The notes beneath the pieces were generated by a model, which was not told where the DNA came from, ran no database searches, and was given only the letters and a program-made list of their open reading frames with translations. Shown here in pieces: positions 33,873 through 46,372 of a stretch of DNA of 64,000 bases (position 1 is its first letter; each line of letters begins with the position of its first letter). Both the position numbers and the translations under genes were made by a program. Origin of the DNA: Hippasteria phrygiana (taxonomy: Eukaryota; Echinodermata; Asteroidea; Valvatida; Goniasteridae); contig JAZGUH010000559.1 in the NCBI GenBank assembly GCA_037893225.1, forward strand, positions 434,001-498,000. The letters are read 5' to 3'.

Positions 33873-34650
33873 AAAACCCCTCTAGATCCTCCCCATTTAG
33901 TACTGTTGTCACGGTGATGCTTGATGGTTTGTAGGATCACCCGCCCTCCTACCCGCCCACCAAATATTTGTGTATTAAAAATAATATGGTGCCAGGGTAG
34001 CCAATACCTTGTAATCACTCGGTAAAACAAAATTTGATAAAGCATAAAGACAAAGTAAGCACTGCCGTCGTTGTGTGATGCTGCATGCATGCACTCCGTA
34101 CCTAAAATTGCTGTACTCACAGTCAACAGCGCCGTCATGTGTCAGGGAACTAGAAGGGGGATACTAGGCCCGACACACAAACACTGTCGTGTAATCTTTT
34201 CTGTTAACGATGCAACTTCCTAAAAGTGACGATAATTTCTAAAATTCAGGTACTCCACAGACAGATGGTTAATTTACAAAATGTTGGGAAAAACCCACCC
34301 ACTTTACCTACAAACAAACGAGATGGTCCAAAACTCCCCCTGGATATTCGGCTTCGTTTCCAACGATTTTCTGTGGCTTAAAACTTCAGTAATTGCCATA
34401 AAACGGCAATGTCGAGTTAAAAGGCAATTGGATTAGTCGATGCGAATATAGTTGCCTTCGAATGATCATTCGACTGGAGTTAATAGGAAGGGATTATTTG
34501 AAGCAGGTGATGGTTAATCACTAACAATAATGCCAAACGTTGCATAGTATTTCACGATACAAAGGTTCAATTACCCAGCGGTCGCAGAAACCATACTCAT
34601 GAACTGAGTATAACACGTAGCCAAAATAGCATCATGCACCATATTTACTA

Positions 34651-34942
34651 GTCTTGGTTCAAGACGATAGTGATCGATAATGGATCGTGCATGCGTCGCG
34701 TCAATTCGTTACACGCAGTGCGCCCTCTAACGATACGATTAGACCAACGGTGCGAGCCCAACATTTGGTAGACTGGTTCCCGGTCCCTACATTGTCCTTC
34801 GGATTTATATACATATGCGGACCGGGAACCAGTCTAAACATTTGGTTGGTCTAATCGTACCGTTAGAGGGCGCACTGCATGAAACGATTTACGCGATGCT
34901 GCACGATCCATTTTATCGATCACTATCGTCTTGAACCAAGAC
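34651..34942. mobile_element. 290-bp foldback MITE
   Basis: GTCTTGGTTCAAGACGATAG at the left is the complement of the right end CTATCGTCTTGAACCAAGAC. The arms include CAGTGCGCCCTCTAACG / CGTTAGAGGGCGCACTG. A second, inner inverted repeat GACTGGTTCCCGGTCC / GGACCGGGAACCAGTC (34773-34834) forms the centre and may be a nested element. Related pieces occur at 33005-33190. Confidence 0.85.
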
Positions 34943-35810
34943 TACACATTTACTCGTTCTTCTTCACCCATAACCAGTTCTTTGAAGATGTAAAACAAGA
35001 AAATAATCGGAATAACAGGATGCCCTACGGGAAAGCAATCGCACGTCACATCTTCACAAAAGCATCTCGTGCGTCAGCACTCGCTCGTTTTATTTCCGTA
35101 CATCCATTTCATGTACAGCTTTGAAGCACTTTGAATGTATTAATATTATGTACATGATACGTTGCACAAACAATAATGTGATATCCCACAGTGAGCTAAA
35201 GGACAAAGCATTCAGGCCCGTATATAAACCTAGATTTTGGAGTATATTGAGGAGATTCTTTTTTAAATCAATGATGTGGCTGTGTGAACACATATCCTGC
35301 CCTTTGATTCTTTGTAAGCGGCGTGGGTAGGGTTCAATTTGCGGCGCCAATTTCATACAGCTACTAAGCAGAAAAATGTGCTGAGCATGACAAGTCTTCC
35401 TTGGTAAAAACAGGACTACCAATTTCATGAGATGTAGGACTACACTGCTTGTGGCTGGTATTCAGCACTGTTTGCTTAGCACAAAAGTTACATGGAATTG
35501 TGGCTGGTAGCCTGTTTTTATAAAGCAGCGCTTTTTGTGCTAAGGAATTTGTTGTGTTCAGCAGCAGCACCACGAAATAATGTCCAAGGAGGAACTGCGG
35601 GTGCACTATTTTTCTAGGGGAAATTCAAAGAGGAAATACGAAAGACTTAATAATAATTGTTTGCAACTGCAATCTCCAGGGGAGGGGGGGGGGACCGGGG
35701 GGAACAGGCCTCAGCACCCCGGCCCCTTTGCTGTGGGGAGGGCAGGGAACGTGAAAGATACTTTACTGTCGGGGTCCAACCTAGTTTATTGGGTTTATGG
35801 TTTATTAAGG
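34943..35810. other. Intergenic, no gene seen
   Basis: No convincing coding sequence. The words AGCACAAAAAGCGC and TGTGGCTGGTA recur in both orientations near 35430-35560, hinting at an old dispersed repeat. Confidence 0.4.
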
Positions 35811-36020
35811 GAGGTCACGTTAGCGTAGTGGTTATTTCCTCCTCTTCCACCTCTGGTGACCCCGATTCGATTCCCGTCCAGGCGCACTATTTTATTTTCA
35901 GTCCTGATTGCATGGGTTTCCCCAATGGGTTTTCCTCTCGTTACTATGTCCTTCGTCTTCTATCAAACTCTGCGGCTTCTATCTGAGAGAGAACAGTACA
36001 GGATGATTAAGAAATAAATC
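35811..36020 (+). mobile_element. tRNA-derived SINE
   Basis: Pol III A-box-like TTAGCGTAGTGG and B-box-like CGATTCGATTCCC at tRNA spacing, followed by a body CAGTCCTGATTGCATGGGTTT and TCTGAGAGAGAACAGTAC. The same body words occur at 38113 and 62693, so this is a local SINE family. Confidence 0.7.
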
Positions 36021-36815
36021 ATACGGGCCTGGATGTTTGTAGCAAGTGTATGTGTGCAGCAATTTTTTGACAATCTAACATCGGCAGTGACATGAATCTT
36101 AACATCAATCAATGTTCAGGGGAACATTACTTCACTTTGTTCCACCAAATCGGAATCCGGACGTGTAATTGATTTGTATGCATCATTAATATCTGGCACT
36201 GAGCTTAATCAAATGACAAATATGAAAGTTGATTCGTTCGCGATGCATGGACACTCACTGCAATATCTAGCGGTCATTTTAATACGTGACCATGTGGCCC
36301 AATTAACAGTCTATGGACGTGGTGCAATCTGTGAAATTACGGGCACAGTATAAAACATTTTCAAAGTTTCCGTTTTTAGTAATTTGGTGAGTTCTCGAGA
36401 AGTAATTATACAATTATTTTCAAATGATTCATATAAATGAAAGTTGGGGAGGGATAGGGGGGGGGGATCGGTCTGTTGTAGACAAATAAACATCCATTTT
36501 GATAAAAACCCCATTCCTGTTGAGTGTCCTCGTGTAGGTTCCTATATGCACACCCTGGTAGCGTCTTCACTCTTGTATCATAATGTGTTGTCTATTGGCT
36601 CTTTGTACGGTTGTGTGGTGTGTCGAAAGAGAGCCTGAGGATACACTTGAACGTTTAAGCTAGAAAGTAACAACGCGAAGGAGTCCCTGTTTTGTTCCAA
36701 TGTGGCAAAACCGTGCAAAGGAAAAATGGACAGTTTACTTGACACAATCATGATTTTGCCCCTGACGATGCAATTTTGAGAGCGCCCTCTTTGAGAACCT
36801 GACCCACTAAAATCC

Positions 36816-37901
36816 TCACATCGCATTGATGAAAAGCTGTGGGACACGGTCGTGACTCCATCTCAATGACTGGTGGGGCAAGACGATCTTTGGATACTTG
36901 GCGAGCGGGTGCACTCCCAGATCATACTCCAATCCCCGTATGAACAGCCGTGTCTTGCTACACTGTCCTAAATTCACGGCTGCAATCCCGTGGCAGTCGA
37001 TGGCGACCCGTGCCAAACTCTTGCACCCGAACAGATTCAGGTACTTGAGCGAGGGCGCATGGTACGGTATGCAGAGGTTAGTCAGCGTGTCGCACTTCTC
37101 CACGCTCAGGTGGACGATGTTGGGACAGGCACTCAGCGCCATCTTGAGGGAGTAGTCCGAGATCTGGCACCGGTAGAGGACCACGGTGTGGGCACATGGT
37201 GTGCTGAGCATCAGAGCCCCTATGGAGCAGTCGAAGAGCCGCATGAAGCCCACATGCCGGGTAGCATGGACGACGAAGGATCGCAAGCACAGAGCGTCGT
37301 CGCTACACATGTTGGCCTCGATGTGTTCCAAGCTGTCACACTGCACCATGACATTGCTGAGCCCCGGCAGCCCCACCAGAGACACCTTGAGCAGGTGATC
37401 GGCCACGATGATGACCTGTCGCAGGGCTGGAAGTTCAATCTCCTCCGCTGTCTGGACTACCCTCAGGTTGGGGCACCGGAGCAGCATCCCACCGCAGGCG
37501 AAGTCGCCCTGGATGCAGACCCGCTCCAGACTCGGGCAGGCGATGTGATCCAAGACCAGCTCGTCACCACACACGCAGCCCAAGAGGAGGTCCGTCAAGA
37601 AGGGGTTCTCCAGGAAGAAACTGCGGAAGCTCCTGTGGTCCAGGACCGGGCAGCGACGGATCTCGGCCGTAGTCAGTCTGCCGCCTCGGACGGTCAACGT
37701 CCGCAGGACCCCGCTGCCGTCCACCTGCAGCGTTCGCAACTTCCCAGCGAAAACTTCCAGGTGCTCGTTGGACTCCAGCCCACTGTCGACACGAAGGAAC
37801 CGCAGCGAAGGAGCGTTGATACTCACAAAGTGAACGGACCATAGGTTGAGAAGGTAGATCTTCTGAAGCGAGGAGGAGTGTAGACGGATGCCTTGCAAAC
37901 C
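36816..37901 (-). CDS. F-box/LRR protein, exon 2 (C-terminal leucine-rich repeats)
   Basis: The frame is open for 361 codons from the acceptor to the stop at 36816. The acceptor TTCCTGCGTCAACAG|GGTTTG lies at 37902 after a T-rich tract, and the exon starts at a codon boundary, matching the phase-0 donor of exon 1 at 43983. The sequence is a run of irregular 20-26 residue leucine-rich repeats (e.g. LRTLTVRGGRLTTAEIRRC, IVHLSVEKCDTLTNLCIPY, LKYLNLFGCKSLARVAI) with the Cys-containing pattern typical of FBXL proteins. These LRRs normally bind the substrate of an SCF ubiquitin ligase. A frame continues 40 codons upstream of the acceptor but looks intronic. The coding sequence is GC-rich compared with its surroundings. 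Confidence 0.85.
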   Translation of the reverse strand, partial: GLQGIRLHSSSLQKIYLLNLWSVHFVSINAPSLRFLRVDSGLESNEHLEVFAGKLRTLQVDGSGVLRTLTVRGGRLTTAEIRRCPVLDHRSFRSFFLENPFLTDLLLGCVCGDELVLDHIACPSLERVCIQGDFACGGMLLRCPNLRVVQTAEEIELPALRQVIIVADHLLKVSLVGLPGLSNVMVQCDSLEHIEANMCSDDALCLRSFVVHATRHVGFMRLFDCSIGALMLSTPCAHTVVLYRCQISDYSLKMALSACPNIVHLSVEKCDTLTNLCIPYHAPSLKYLNLFGCKSLARVAIDCHGIAAVNLGQCSKTRLFIRGLEYDLGVHPLAKYPKIVLPHQSLRWSHDRVPQLFINAM

Positions 37902-38112
37902 CTGTTGACGCAGGAAAAAAATAAGAAAATGTTCTGTAGTAGAATCGATAAGCATTTTACTGGCATAACGAAAACAAAGGTTTTTAAAACCTGAAACGAA
38001 TGAAAGAACTATTATTGACAAGTTTAGTTTCTGATGGTATTTACAGAAATGACTTTACGTGTACATTGTATATGTACTTTGTATGAAATAGTAATACAAA
38101 ATTAAACATAGC

Positions 38113-38335
38113 TATGGGCGCTCAAGTTGGCGTAGTGGTTCTTTAATCCTCGCATTCTAGTGACTGGGTTTTCAGTCCCTACCTGAGTGCGTGGGTTGTC
38201 CCAAGGAATGTTAGGTTGTCTGGGGTTTTCCTCCATCAACTAAAAAACGACAAAGGCTGGGACCTGAGGGAGAACGGTGCTAATGCACCGATCACGTAAC
38301 TCAGGATTAGTCTAATTAAGAAATTAATACATACT
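38113..38335 (+). mobile_element. tRNA-derived SINE
   Basis: A-box-like TTGGCGTAGTGG and body words TTTTCAGTCCCTACCTGAGT, GGGTTGTCCC and GAGGGAGAACGGTGC, shared with the copies at 35811 and 62693. The B box is degraded. Confidence 0.65.
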
Positions 38336-38697
38336 GAAAAATATATGATCAGTCTCTCTTAATTTAACAACCCTACCAGACCAACCCTTGTCTGCAAAAC
38401 ACGGTGGCCTTGCCGTACTGCAGTTTGCAGTCCGTTTGTAAAACGTGTATACGCCCTCTATAGTGTGGGCATTTTTCAAAGCTAATGACCTTTGCAGATG
38501 TTGTGAGATAAAACCGTAAGACACAAAGTAAAATCCAGCCATCCAAAATCATAACACCGGTCATCGCAGATGACAATAATACATGCCACTATCTCAGTAT
38601 CTGGCTCTGGAAGCCCCGCCCCTTTACACCCCTACCAACCCCACTATCAGGTTCCTGATAGGTCATCGCCATCAACCCCCAAATTTAATCTCCATGG

Positions 38698-39314
38698 TTA
38701 GTTAAAGGTAGTGTACACGATTGGTAATCCTCCAAATATGTTTTACTGAATTATTACGAAATACATTACTATAGACTGTAAGTTAGTAGTCTCAATCATT
38801 CTGTGAAATGATGACACCTGGTGTGCTGTCGTTTTCAAGCAAAGTTGAGATTTATATCGTTTTCCAACGATTGTTCCGCGTAACAATCGTTGGAACAAAT
38901 AACGGATTTGTTTAATGCTGCCCTCTATTGACCGAATGTAGTTAGTCTGCGTTGCGTCTAAAATGGGTTAACAATCCGAAAACGGTCGGAAGGTTGCAAT
39001 TACATGTACATGTATAGTACAAGTGTGTGTCGCGTAGTGTACCGAAGCGACGGGATGTAACTAGTCGGCTCGCGTAGTTATGTGACCATTTGAAAACGAT
39101 CCGGTTTACAAAAATTGGGCTATTTTACAAGAGGGCGCTATAACTGCCGGCCTACGGTTGAAAACGAACGCCGTTTTTCTCTCGTTTTTTCGCCATCCAA
39201 GAACGCAAAACTTTGAACAGATCAGTAAAAGGATATTTCCTCTAACTAACCCCCAAATCCGCCCATTTCTGAAAATTGCAGCAATGACCAATCATGTACA
39301 CTACATTTAACTAA
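38698..39314. mobile_element. 617-bp TIR MITE
   Basis: Inverted ends TTAGTTAAAGGTAGTGTACA / TGTACACTACATTTAACTAA, continuing as CGATTGGT / ACCAATCA, about 28 bp with two mismatches. No transposase. The TTAAAGG...GTGTACA...ATTGGTAA start resembles MITEs I associate with echinoderm genomes, a weak taxonomic hint from memory. The TSD is ambiguous (TTA or TA). Confidence 0.75.
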
Positions 39315-40904
39315 CCTATTTTCAAAGTCTGAGTGTACAAATTATGCCACAGTGTGTAATATTTACGGAGAAATGAGGGGAAAAAACAAGCATTGACATC
39401 TGGACTGGCGCCGCACATACATAGTGCAGCCTGTACGCAACCAAATTTCAAAGCGCCAAGGGCACCACTCTGAATTCCAAGGTCTGACTTTTCCGAACCA
39501 AACTGTCCCCAAAATTATTTTCGTCAATGATTTTCAGGCAAACGGCGCATTTTAAAGATTGTCGTGTATATTATTTTTTGGAGGAACGCTTTTTCCCGCC
39601 TCCGCGGTGTTGTTTTTCCATTTTCCCGAAGACGGTCAGAGCATACTGACCGGAACGTCGAGTTATACCTCTGGTTCTTTTCAGAACCATTCTCCTATTT
39701 GAGAAATACTTCCACATGATATTTCCGCAAACCTTTCATTCATTAGTATCTCCGCCATGCAAAGCCTCAAATCTTACCTATAAAGGCACTTTCTGTTCTC
39801 ACTGTTGAAAATAGTAGGTAGGCCTACATGTATGTATTTTTTTATGCAAGGTAGAATTTTTGATTTTTTTTCTTTCTTTTCAGTACTTGCTTTCCAAAAT
39901 AGACGAAACCAAACCCGGCCTCATCCCTTGTTCGCATATTACAATGTTTGTTGAACTGGAACCCTAGGACCTACATGTGCAACGCTATAAAAAAATACTT
40001 CGAGTCGAAAATATTATCCCATACTACTGTGTGTATTAGGTCTTATGTATAGGCCTGCTGAGGGACAACAATCCGAACTTTCTAAAATGTCAAGTAGTCT
40101 GCGTAAAAATAGACCGCATGGCTTGCTGCATCTGTATGTTATTTTCTGTAGAGGTACATCATGGCAAGTGCACTCTATTTTTAGGATCAACAGGCTCGAA
40201 TAACTGCTTTAAGTGTTAGTGGAGCACGAAATCAAACACCCTTGTGTGCCCGAGTGTGGGGGAGAGAGTGAGTGGGACGTGGGTTGAAGATTTCACTCCA
40301 GTTGGGGTGCCCACTTGGGTACTGCAGTACCTAGAATATCAGCGGCGGGACCGGTTGGCCACGGGCTGTTGGAGACGAGATGGATGCGGTGTTCGGCTTG
40401 GCAGGGGTTGGCGTGGAGGATTAATTTTAATGACTCCCACACGACATGAAGGTTTTCTGCCTCCGCGCGATTTTCTTTTTGTTGTTTAGGGGTTTGGCAG
40501 TGGATAATATGAAAACAACGTTGTGAATTACCCCTTGGAGTGTAATTGTCTATGTATGTGATTTCGACAATGGACAATCAAAATCACATCCTACTCTATT
40601 CAAAATCACATCTGAAGCCTGTAAACTATTGTCCCACCTTGACCAAGAGTAGGCCTACATTGTGGCTTTGAGTTTAATTAACACGTTTGTGATTCTGGGG
40701 TCTGGATGTGGTTTTTAAAATACATTTGGATAATCCTCCTGTTAATTATGAATCGGAAAAATCACATACAAGGGTTTTGCAGTGCAATTCTGTTTGAAGC
40801 AAATTTGATTGGTTTGTACGTCGCGAGTCGTCCCGTTGCATTAATAAAGCTTATAACTCAGGAAGAATACTTTTGCACATGCCTAAGTGATCGATGATAT
40901 CTAT

Positions 40905-41065
40905 TTATTTATTTATTACATTTCTTTACCCAGGGTGTGCCCAAACAGTTCAAAACTGGTTTCCATTGGGGCCCTGCATATTATTGGTTAAAACTGAATA
41001 TTTACACATTCATACAAAATATTTAAACAAATACAATAATGTTTACACAAATAAATATATTTTCG
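40905..41065. repeat. Dispersed repeat tail (TATT)n + GGGGCCCTGCA
   Basis: A (TTTA)n tract followed by CATTTCTTTACCCAGGGTG and ACTGGTTTCCATTGGGGCCC, the look of a retroposon 3' end. No coding part seen. Confidence 0.4.
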
Positions 41066-41230
41066 GTTAACTTTTCAACTCTCCAGTAGAAGCCTATTGC
41101 TGATTTACGGGATGAGCGTAAAACCCGCGAAAAAAGACCTTTTAGGGTGAAAAACAAGGGGAAATTCCCATCCGGCTCTAAAGTATTTTGGCAACCAAGT
41201 TCATAACTCTTTCAAAGTGAACAAAGAAAC

Positions 41231-41304
41231 TGGCAGGAGCAGGATTCGAACCTGCGACCTCCGGGTTACCGTACCGGCGCTCTACCAACTGAGCTATCTT
41301 GCTC
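41231..41304 (-). repeat. tRNA-Thr-like sequence, probably a SINE head
   Basis: The minus strand has a D-arm (GCTCAGTTGGTAGAGC), an anticodon arm with GGT in the anticodon position, AGGTC variable loop, and a perfect T-arm (GCAGG-TTCGAAT-CCTGC) ending TCCTGCCA. The 5' acceptor half (AGAGCAA) does not pair with TCCTGCC, base 33 is C instead of U, and the last anticodon-stem pair fails. A functional tRNA gene is therefore unlikely. The following sequence GTTTCTTTGTTCACTTTG suggests a SINE body running to about 41160. Confidence 0.7.
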
Positions 41305-43822
41305 TATTTTGGCGGTCTCCCAAATTGTCAGTATCTTTGTTCGGGTGGGCGCTAGTCAGAAGTCATAAACCCAGAATGCCGTATAGCCAGGGATCACACC
41401 CAATTTTACGATACAACCTGGGAAGCGACATTATGGGGATCCCTCAATGAGGATACGAATTTGACGAATGTTTGATTCATTTCATTGAGACAGTCTGGTA
41501 ACTGCATTGTATCTATGTTCGCGGCGCACACACAAATCCATCCACATTTCTGCGTTTTTGCATCCCTGTGGAGACATGGCATTGTTCTCCCCTTTGTCCA
41601 TGTACTTAAGCAAACCCCCATAGTCTTTGTACACAACATTCCTTGTGGAGACAACCTAACCCATAGAATTGCCTAGTGGAGACCTATTCAGTCCCCTTGT
41701 CTCTATTGTTTTCATGTCTCCACAGGGTACGGTATATCTCTCCATCCACACAAATTCCAAACCCAAATTTCAGTGTCAAAATATGGATGAATAAGACACG
41801 AGCAAGCTTCCTGCTCCACAAAGACCCCATTAAAAAAATAGTGAAAAACTCATCAGTGCATGCAATAATGCAATAATGCACCGCACGCAAGGAACATTAA
41901 AAATAGGACAAAACCAACACATAGTACACATGCACGCACGCAAACACAATGGGCACTGCATAGTGACGTCATCTATCCCTACGCAGCTACGTCACACGAT
42001 TGGATTGTAAACACGCGGTTGACCCCGAGCTTTTCTGATTCTGAGCGAAAGAGACTCCAAAGTAAAACTTCTCTAAAATTGCCAAATCCATGCATAAACT
42101 CTTCAAACCTACTTTGTTAGGTTTGGGGAGGCATAAGCTCTCAGAAAAGCCACTAAAGTAGAAAAATGGAAATTGGTTTTCTTTCCTCTTTAAAGAAAGA
42201 AAAAGAAGAAGAGGGGATAAAACTTCAGTCAGACGATCGATTTTCAAAGGCATCTTTGCGCAGAGAAAGACCTATGGACAATTCCAGAGTCGTAATTAAA
42301 TCATTAAAAACCAATTAGTTTCACTGCGGCGTAGGTGAAGATAAATACATGATGACTACAGTTTAATACACGGACACAGAGACTAAATGCTATTATAATA
42401 CTGAACCAAAAATAGTGTTGCAAAGCAATCAGATAATACAGAAGCTTGAATCCAAAGGACATACAGACAATGCTTATCAGAGTTGTTCCGTACAGCTGAA
42501 GTTGTTGTAATTAATTTGAGATTTCAAATTAATCACCCATTTTCATTTTATATAGTGTCCGTATTCTGATAATCAACTCGATCGTTCTATGTAGCACCGC
42601 AAGGCGTTGGACGGGACATGTGGGCAGACGGCGCGAACAATTTCATTAAAATGCAGATTTTGCGTTCCCATGACAACGGAGAACTGATGGGATAACAACG
42701 TCAGCAGTTCGTGATGCTGTATGTTCGCCTGATGTGGCACGACGGACACATTGTGGGCTGCACAGGCACTATGGGGATAGAGAGTCGCGCATCTCATCGC
42801 CTCATAAATAATACAAGATGTACGTATATTGTGTCTCGATAAAGGTAACTGCGCCATCTGTGATCACTTTACACGGCTGAAGATACTCTTGCGGCGATGT
42901 GTGTTCGAAGCAATGCAGCGGCTGTACAATGGGCCTGAGATCGTTGCAAAAGCTGGTATGGAGGAAAGAATCAGAGTCTTTCTAAATGTAGGGGGGTGGG
43001 GGATTGAATACATCATGCCCTACTCTTGCGTATGATCGGCCTATTAACTGCGCTTCGATCTCCGTCATATTTTGAGTTGCAGTAATGCCATGATAGTGTC
43101 ATTATGAAAGAGTGAGGGGTTAGGGGAGATGGCGGGAGGATAGCGGCTTCCCCTATTTGAGACCTTTTCACAGGCCAAGTTCCAACTTTTTTGGGAAGGG
43201 GAGGGGATTATTATTTTTGTAAAGGGAATTAACTTTTGAAACCCGATTGTTTAACAAGTACGAATTCATGCAGGAGCCGCGTCGTTTGTGACTTGCGTGT
43301 GTGACAGTTTCGTCATAGACACATGCACAGTACAGCCTGCGGTCTCATAGACTTTGCGTGTGTGAGAGTTTCGTCAAGGAAAACTGTCACGTGACCAAAT
43401 TGGCTCAACAAGAAGAACAACGCTCAGCGCTTATAGAGCCCCATCTGCGATGCGACCAGCGGCGTAACTAGGGTTGAATTTGTAGGGGGAACCTGGGGGT
43501 GCACCTGGGGGTGCACCCATTTTTAAAGGGGGGCACCGAATGGCAACAGATGTATTGTTTGTGTGCAATTCGAAATTTCAAATGGGGGGCAACCGGGGGG
43601 GGGGGGGGGGGGGCAGGCACGTGAGAGGTTAGTTGCGAGAGGTTAGATGAGAGTCGAAAAACGGGTCATTAGTATTCCTTAGGAATGAGTTAAGGTGGTT
43701 TCATAAATTACCCGGTAATTGTTTGAATGTTTTATGATCGTTGGTGGCACAAACAGGTGGCAAGGATCTTGGGCCCCACATTTATACCTATACCCAAACC
43801 GTCGAATGACAATTTATCATGC

Positions 43823-43932
43823 CAGTGGCGCACCCAAGGGGGGAGGGGGCCTCGGGGGCTTGAGCACCCAAGGATTTATCAATGGTACGCCCAACAATGG
43901 TACGCCCCCGTCATATCCTGGGTACGCCACTG
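43823..43932. mobile_element. 110-bp hAT-type MITE
   Basis: Inverted ends CAGTGGCGCACCCAAGG / CCTGGGTACGCCACTG with flanking 8-mers TATCATGC and TATAATGC (7 of 8 match), consistent with an aged hAT target duplication. Confidence 0.75.
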
Positions 43933-43983
43933 TATAATGCAATAATAATTTGGGACATAATATTAAACTTATTTGATAGTTAC

Positions 43984-45015
43984 CTCACAGTTGCTGATGG
44001 AAAGTTTTCTGAGCCGAGGTAGGCGGTTGACCACGCCCCACACCTCTTCCATCTCGACCGGCACAAAGTTCAAGCTCAAGACTGTGAGGGTGCTGGCTCG
44101 CGAGGCATCTCCCACGCTTCGCGCGATCATACTCCCCTGCAGCATGGCAAAGTCACTCCTCATATCGCAAAGAGGCAGGCCCTCGTTGATCTTGAGCTTA
44201 CAGTCCGCCAACTGCGGCAACGCGTCCAGGAAACCATCCACCCCTTTAGCCGTGACGGCCCAACAGGAGTTCAAAACAACCCGCCTCAGACCTGGGAAAT
44301 TACCCGCGATGCGGACAAGGTCCGAGTCGGTTAGCCCAAACCCACCGTTGATCTGCAGATCCTCGAGTTTACCCAGCGGTGCCAACTGGTCCACCACCCA
44401 CTTGTTCCATAGGATGGGCAATCGGAGGATCGTCAGGGAAGTTAGCTTGGGTATGAGACAGAACAGGGACTCGTACACGCGCGATCCCGTCTGCCACGTG
44501 AGTTCGCGCACGTGGGAACCGTACACGCGGAAGATGATGGACACCACTGTGTAGTGCAAGGGCGAGTAATCGTCGGAACGCACGTGGATCTTTCTCCATA
44601 GTTTCGGGGTGTCCAGGAGGATTTTCCTCCATCTCCGATTGACCCTGGCCAGCAGGGGCAGGGCGTCCTCGATAGGGCGCAAGAAGCCGAATATCCGGGT
44701 GGCGAGCTCGACCGGCAGCCTCTTGAAGTAGCACAGGTCGTGCTCGGGGAAGCGAGCCGGTGATGACGACGTGCACGCACCCCTCTGATACACATCAAGA
44801 CGGTCGAATTGGCCGGCATCAGCTATCGTGATAGCATCCGCTAGCCAGTTCGACGCCACCTCTACTACCTGTTCGGTGTCCGTGTGGCCATGGTCCGAGT
44901 TTCCATCTGGAACTGACCCCTCCTGGGTGAGGGCGTCTTGGTCGCTGCGGCCATGGATACCCGAACAAGGCACTTCTAGACACGCACAAGGCGAAGGCTG
45001 TGCGAGAGGCAGCAT
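43984..45015 (-). CDS. F-box/LRR protein, exon 1 (N-terminus and F-box)
   Basis: The frame starts at Met 45015, with an in-frame TAG 12 bases upstream, and runs 344 codons to the donor GAG|GTAACT. Residues about 97-142 form an F-box (RLPVELATRIFGFLRPIED..., then RRWRKILLDTPKLWRKI), which would bind SKP1 in an SCF ubiquitin ligase. Residues 1-95 are low-complexity and polar. After the F-box come leucine-rich segments (LTSLTILRLPILWNKW, LEDLQINGGFGLTDSD, LRRVVLNSCWAVTAKGVD), which continue in exon 2. The spliced product would be about 705 residues. The exon is GC-rich. The name within the FBXL family is not determinable here. Confidence 0.9.
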
Positions 45016-45729
45016 GCCACCATACTAGATGCCCGTCCCGTGCAGTCACAATGTCAGAATATCCCGTCGACATTGAGCCATCTACAATAATTTTCGTATC
45101 CAGCCGGTTCTTCAATAGTTCAGCTCCTGCTGATCAATAACAAAACCCCTTTCTCGACGAATGAGGACCCGATGTGTGCGGGTTCTACGCAACGACGCAG
45201 TTTGCCTTTGCTGCTGACCTGACATACACCCAGCGCAGTGTTGCGGAGAGGCAGTCTTATGAATTACTAATGCAATCCAGCTGACGTCACAGATCGAGCA
45301 ATGACGCAAACGGCGCTTCGACAAACAGTGGCCATGGCGAATTCATCAATGCACGTTGCTATCTACTGCTGACGAACAACGCTGTAAAGGTTGTATACGG
45401 TAAGTGGATGATGTGGGCGATAAAACCTTTCCAGTTCCACGAAGCGCCGTCAGATGGCATGTACGCGCCGTCAGTGTGTTTACACGTGCATTGGCAATGC
45501 GCCGGCAAAGCAAAGCAACCATCTGTTTACAGTGTGGGCTACAGTGAGGTGGAAAAACATAAACAGGCATAGCGATGCTTCCTGTCAACCATGTATGATA
45601 CCAACACACCTCGAACCGGTGTAATAAAGCAAAATTGATTGGGTATATAAGCCACACCTATCCCTTACCCGAATTTAAATGATAGCACTTATTAGTTGTG
45701 CCTGTCAAAGATTAATCCAAATTAAGTCA
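45016..45729. promoter_or_regulatory. Upstream region of the F-box/LRR gene
   Basis: GC-richer, CpG-containing sequence 5' of the start codon that probably holds the promoter and 5' UTR. I see no clear TATA box on the minus strand; a TATATAAG at about 45645 reads on the plus strand. No coding sequence is convincing. Confidence 0.35.
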
Positions 45730-45842
45730 TACACTGCAAAAATAATGGTGTTAAATTAACACCGTGTGGTGTTTATATTGAACCATTCCCCCAATATAAA
45801 CACCACATGGTGTTAATTTAACACCACAGTTTGTGCAGTGTA
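45730..45842. mobile_element. 113-bp palindromic MITE
   Basis: Almost entirely self-complementary: TACACTGCAAA...GGTGTTAAATTAACACC...GTGGTGTTTATATT, a short loop, then the inverse, ending TTGTGCAGTGTA. The terminal TA on each side fits a TA-target (mariner-like) MITE. Confidence 0.8.
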
Positions 45843-46372
45843 CTATATTGAGGGTAGCTTAAGTTCTTTGTGGAGAATTGATATGTTTTATGGGCCTAGG
45901 CTTAACTTAAGACGAGGACATAGGCCTACGGTACCGACTAAAATTATAACACATATCGGTATATATCATTTTATAACTTCTTATTAATCCGTCCATCTTT
46001 CATCCCTTGTATAACACAAGCTATACCGGTACATCAACAACATTAGTAACATTAAAAAGTAAGTCCAACGAGGACTCAAGTTGCGAGTGCTAGCCTATGT
46101 AGGCAATGGCTTCCATACAAAATTAAAACAAAAGTTCTATGCCTTCAAAAATAACAGCAAACGTGGGTGTAGATCCCGGGGAAGAGGGGAAATATCCACC
46201 TCTTTGCCAGGGCGGTGGTCTACAGAATCATCCCTTAGAATTTCCAACACCATGAACTTTTTTATTAAGCGTATATTTACAAAATCAAGGGTAAAATCTT
46301 TCATTTTATTAACAATTACGAGATGTGTGAACTTTTCATTGCTTATAACTCAATCTGTACATAATATATGCC

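Larger units (their letters stand above)
37902..43983 (-). other. Intron of the F-box/LRR gene (~6.1 kb)
   Basis: Bounded by donor GAG|GTAACT (43983) and acceptor CAACAG|G (37902), both phase 0. The intron contains two SINEs, a TIR MITE, a tRNA-like SINE and a small hAT MITE, listed separately. I see no further coding exon, though short exons could be missed. Confidence 0.7.

Noticed and set aside
33389..33912. Proline- and glycine-rich frames
   Set aside because: Arise from G/C homopolymers.
36990..37844. 284-codon plus-strand frame
   Set aside because: Antisense shadow of the GC-rich LRR exon; composition is biased and no domain is visible.
41231..41304. Functional tRNA-Thr gene
   Set aside because: Acceptor stem does not pair and base 33 is not U; a SINE head is more likely.
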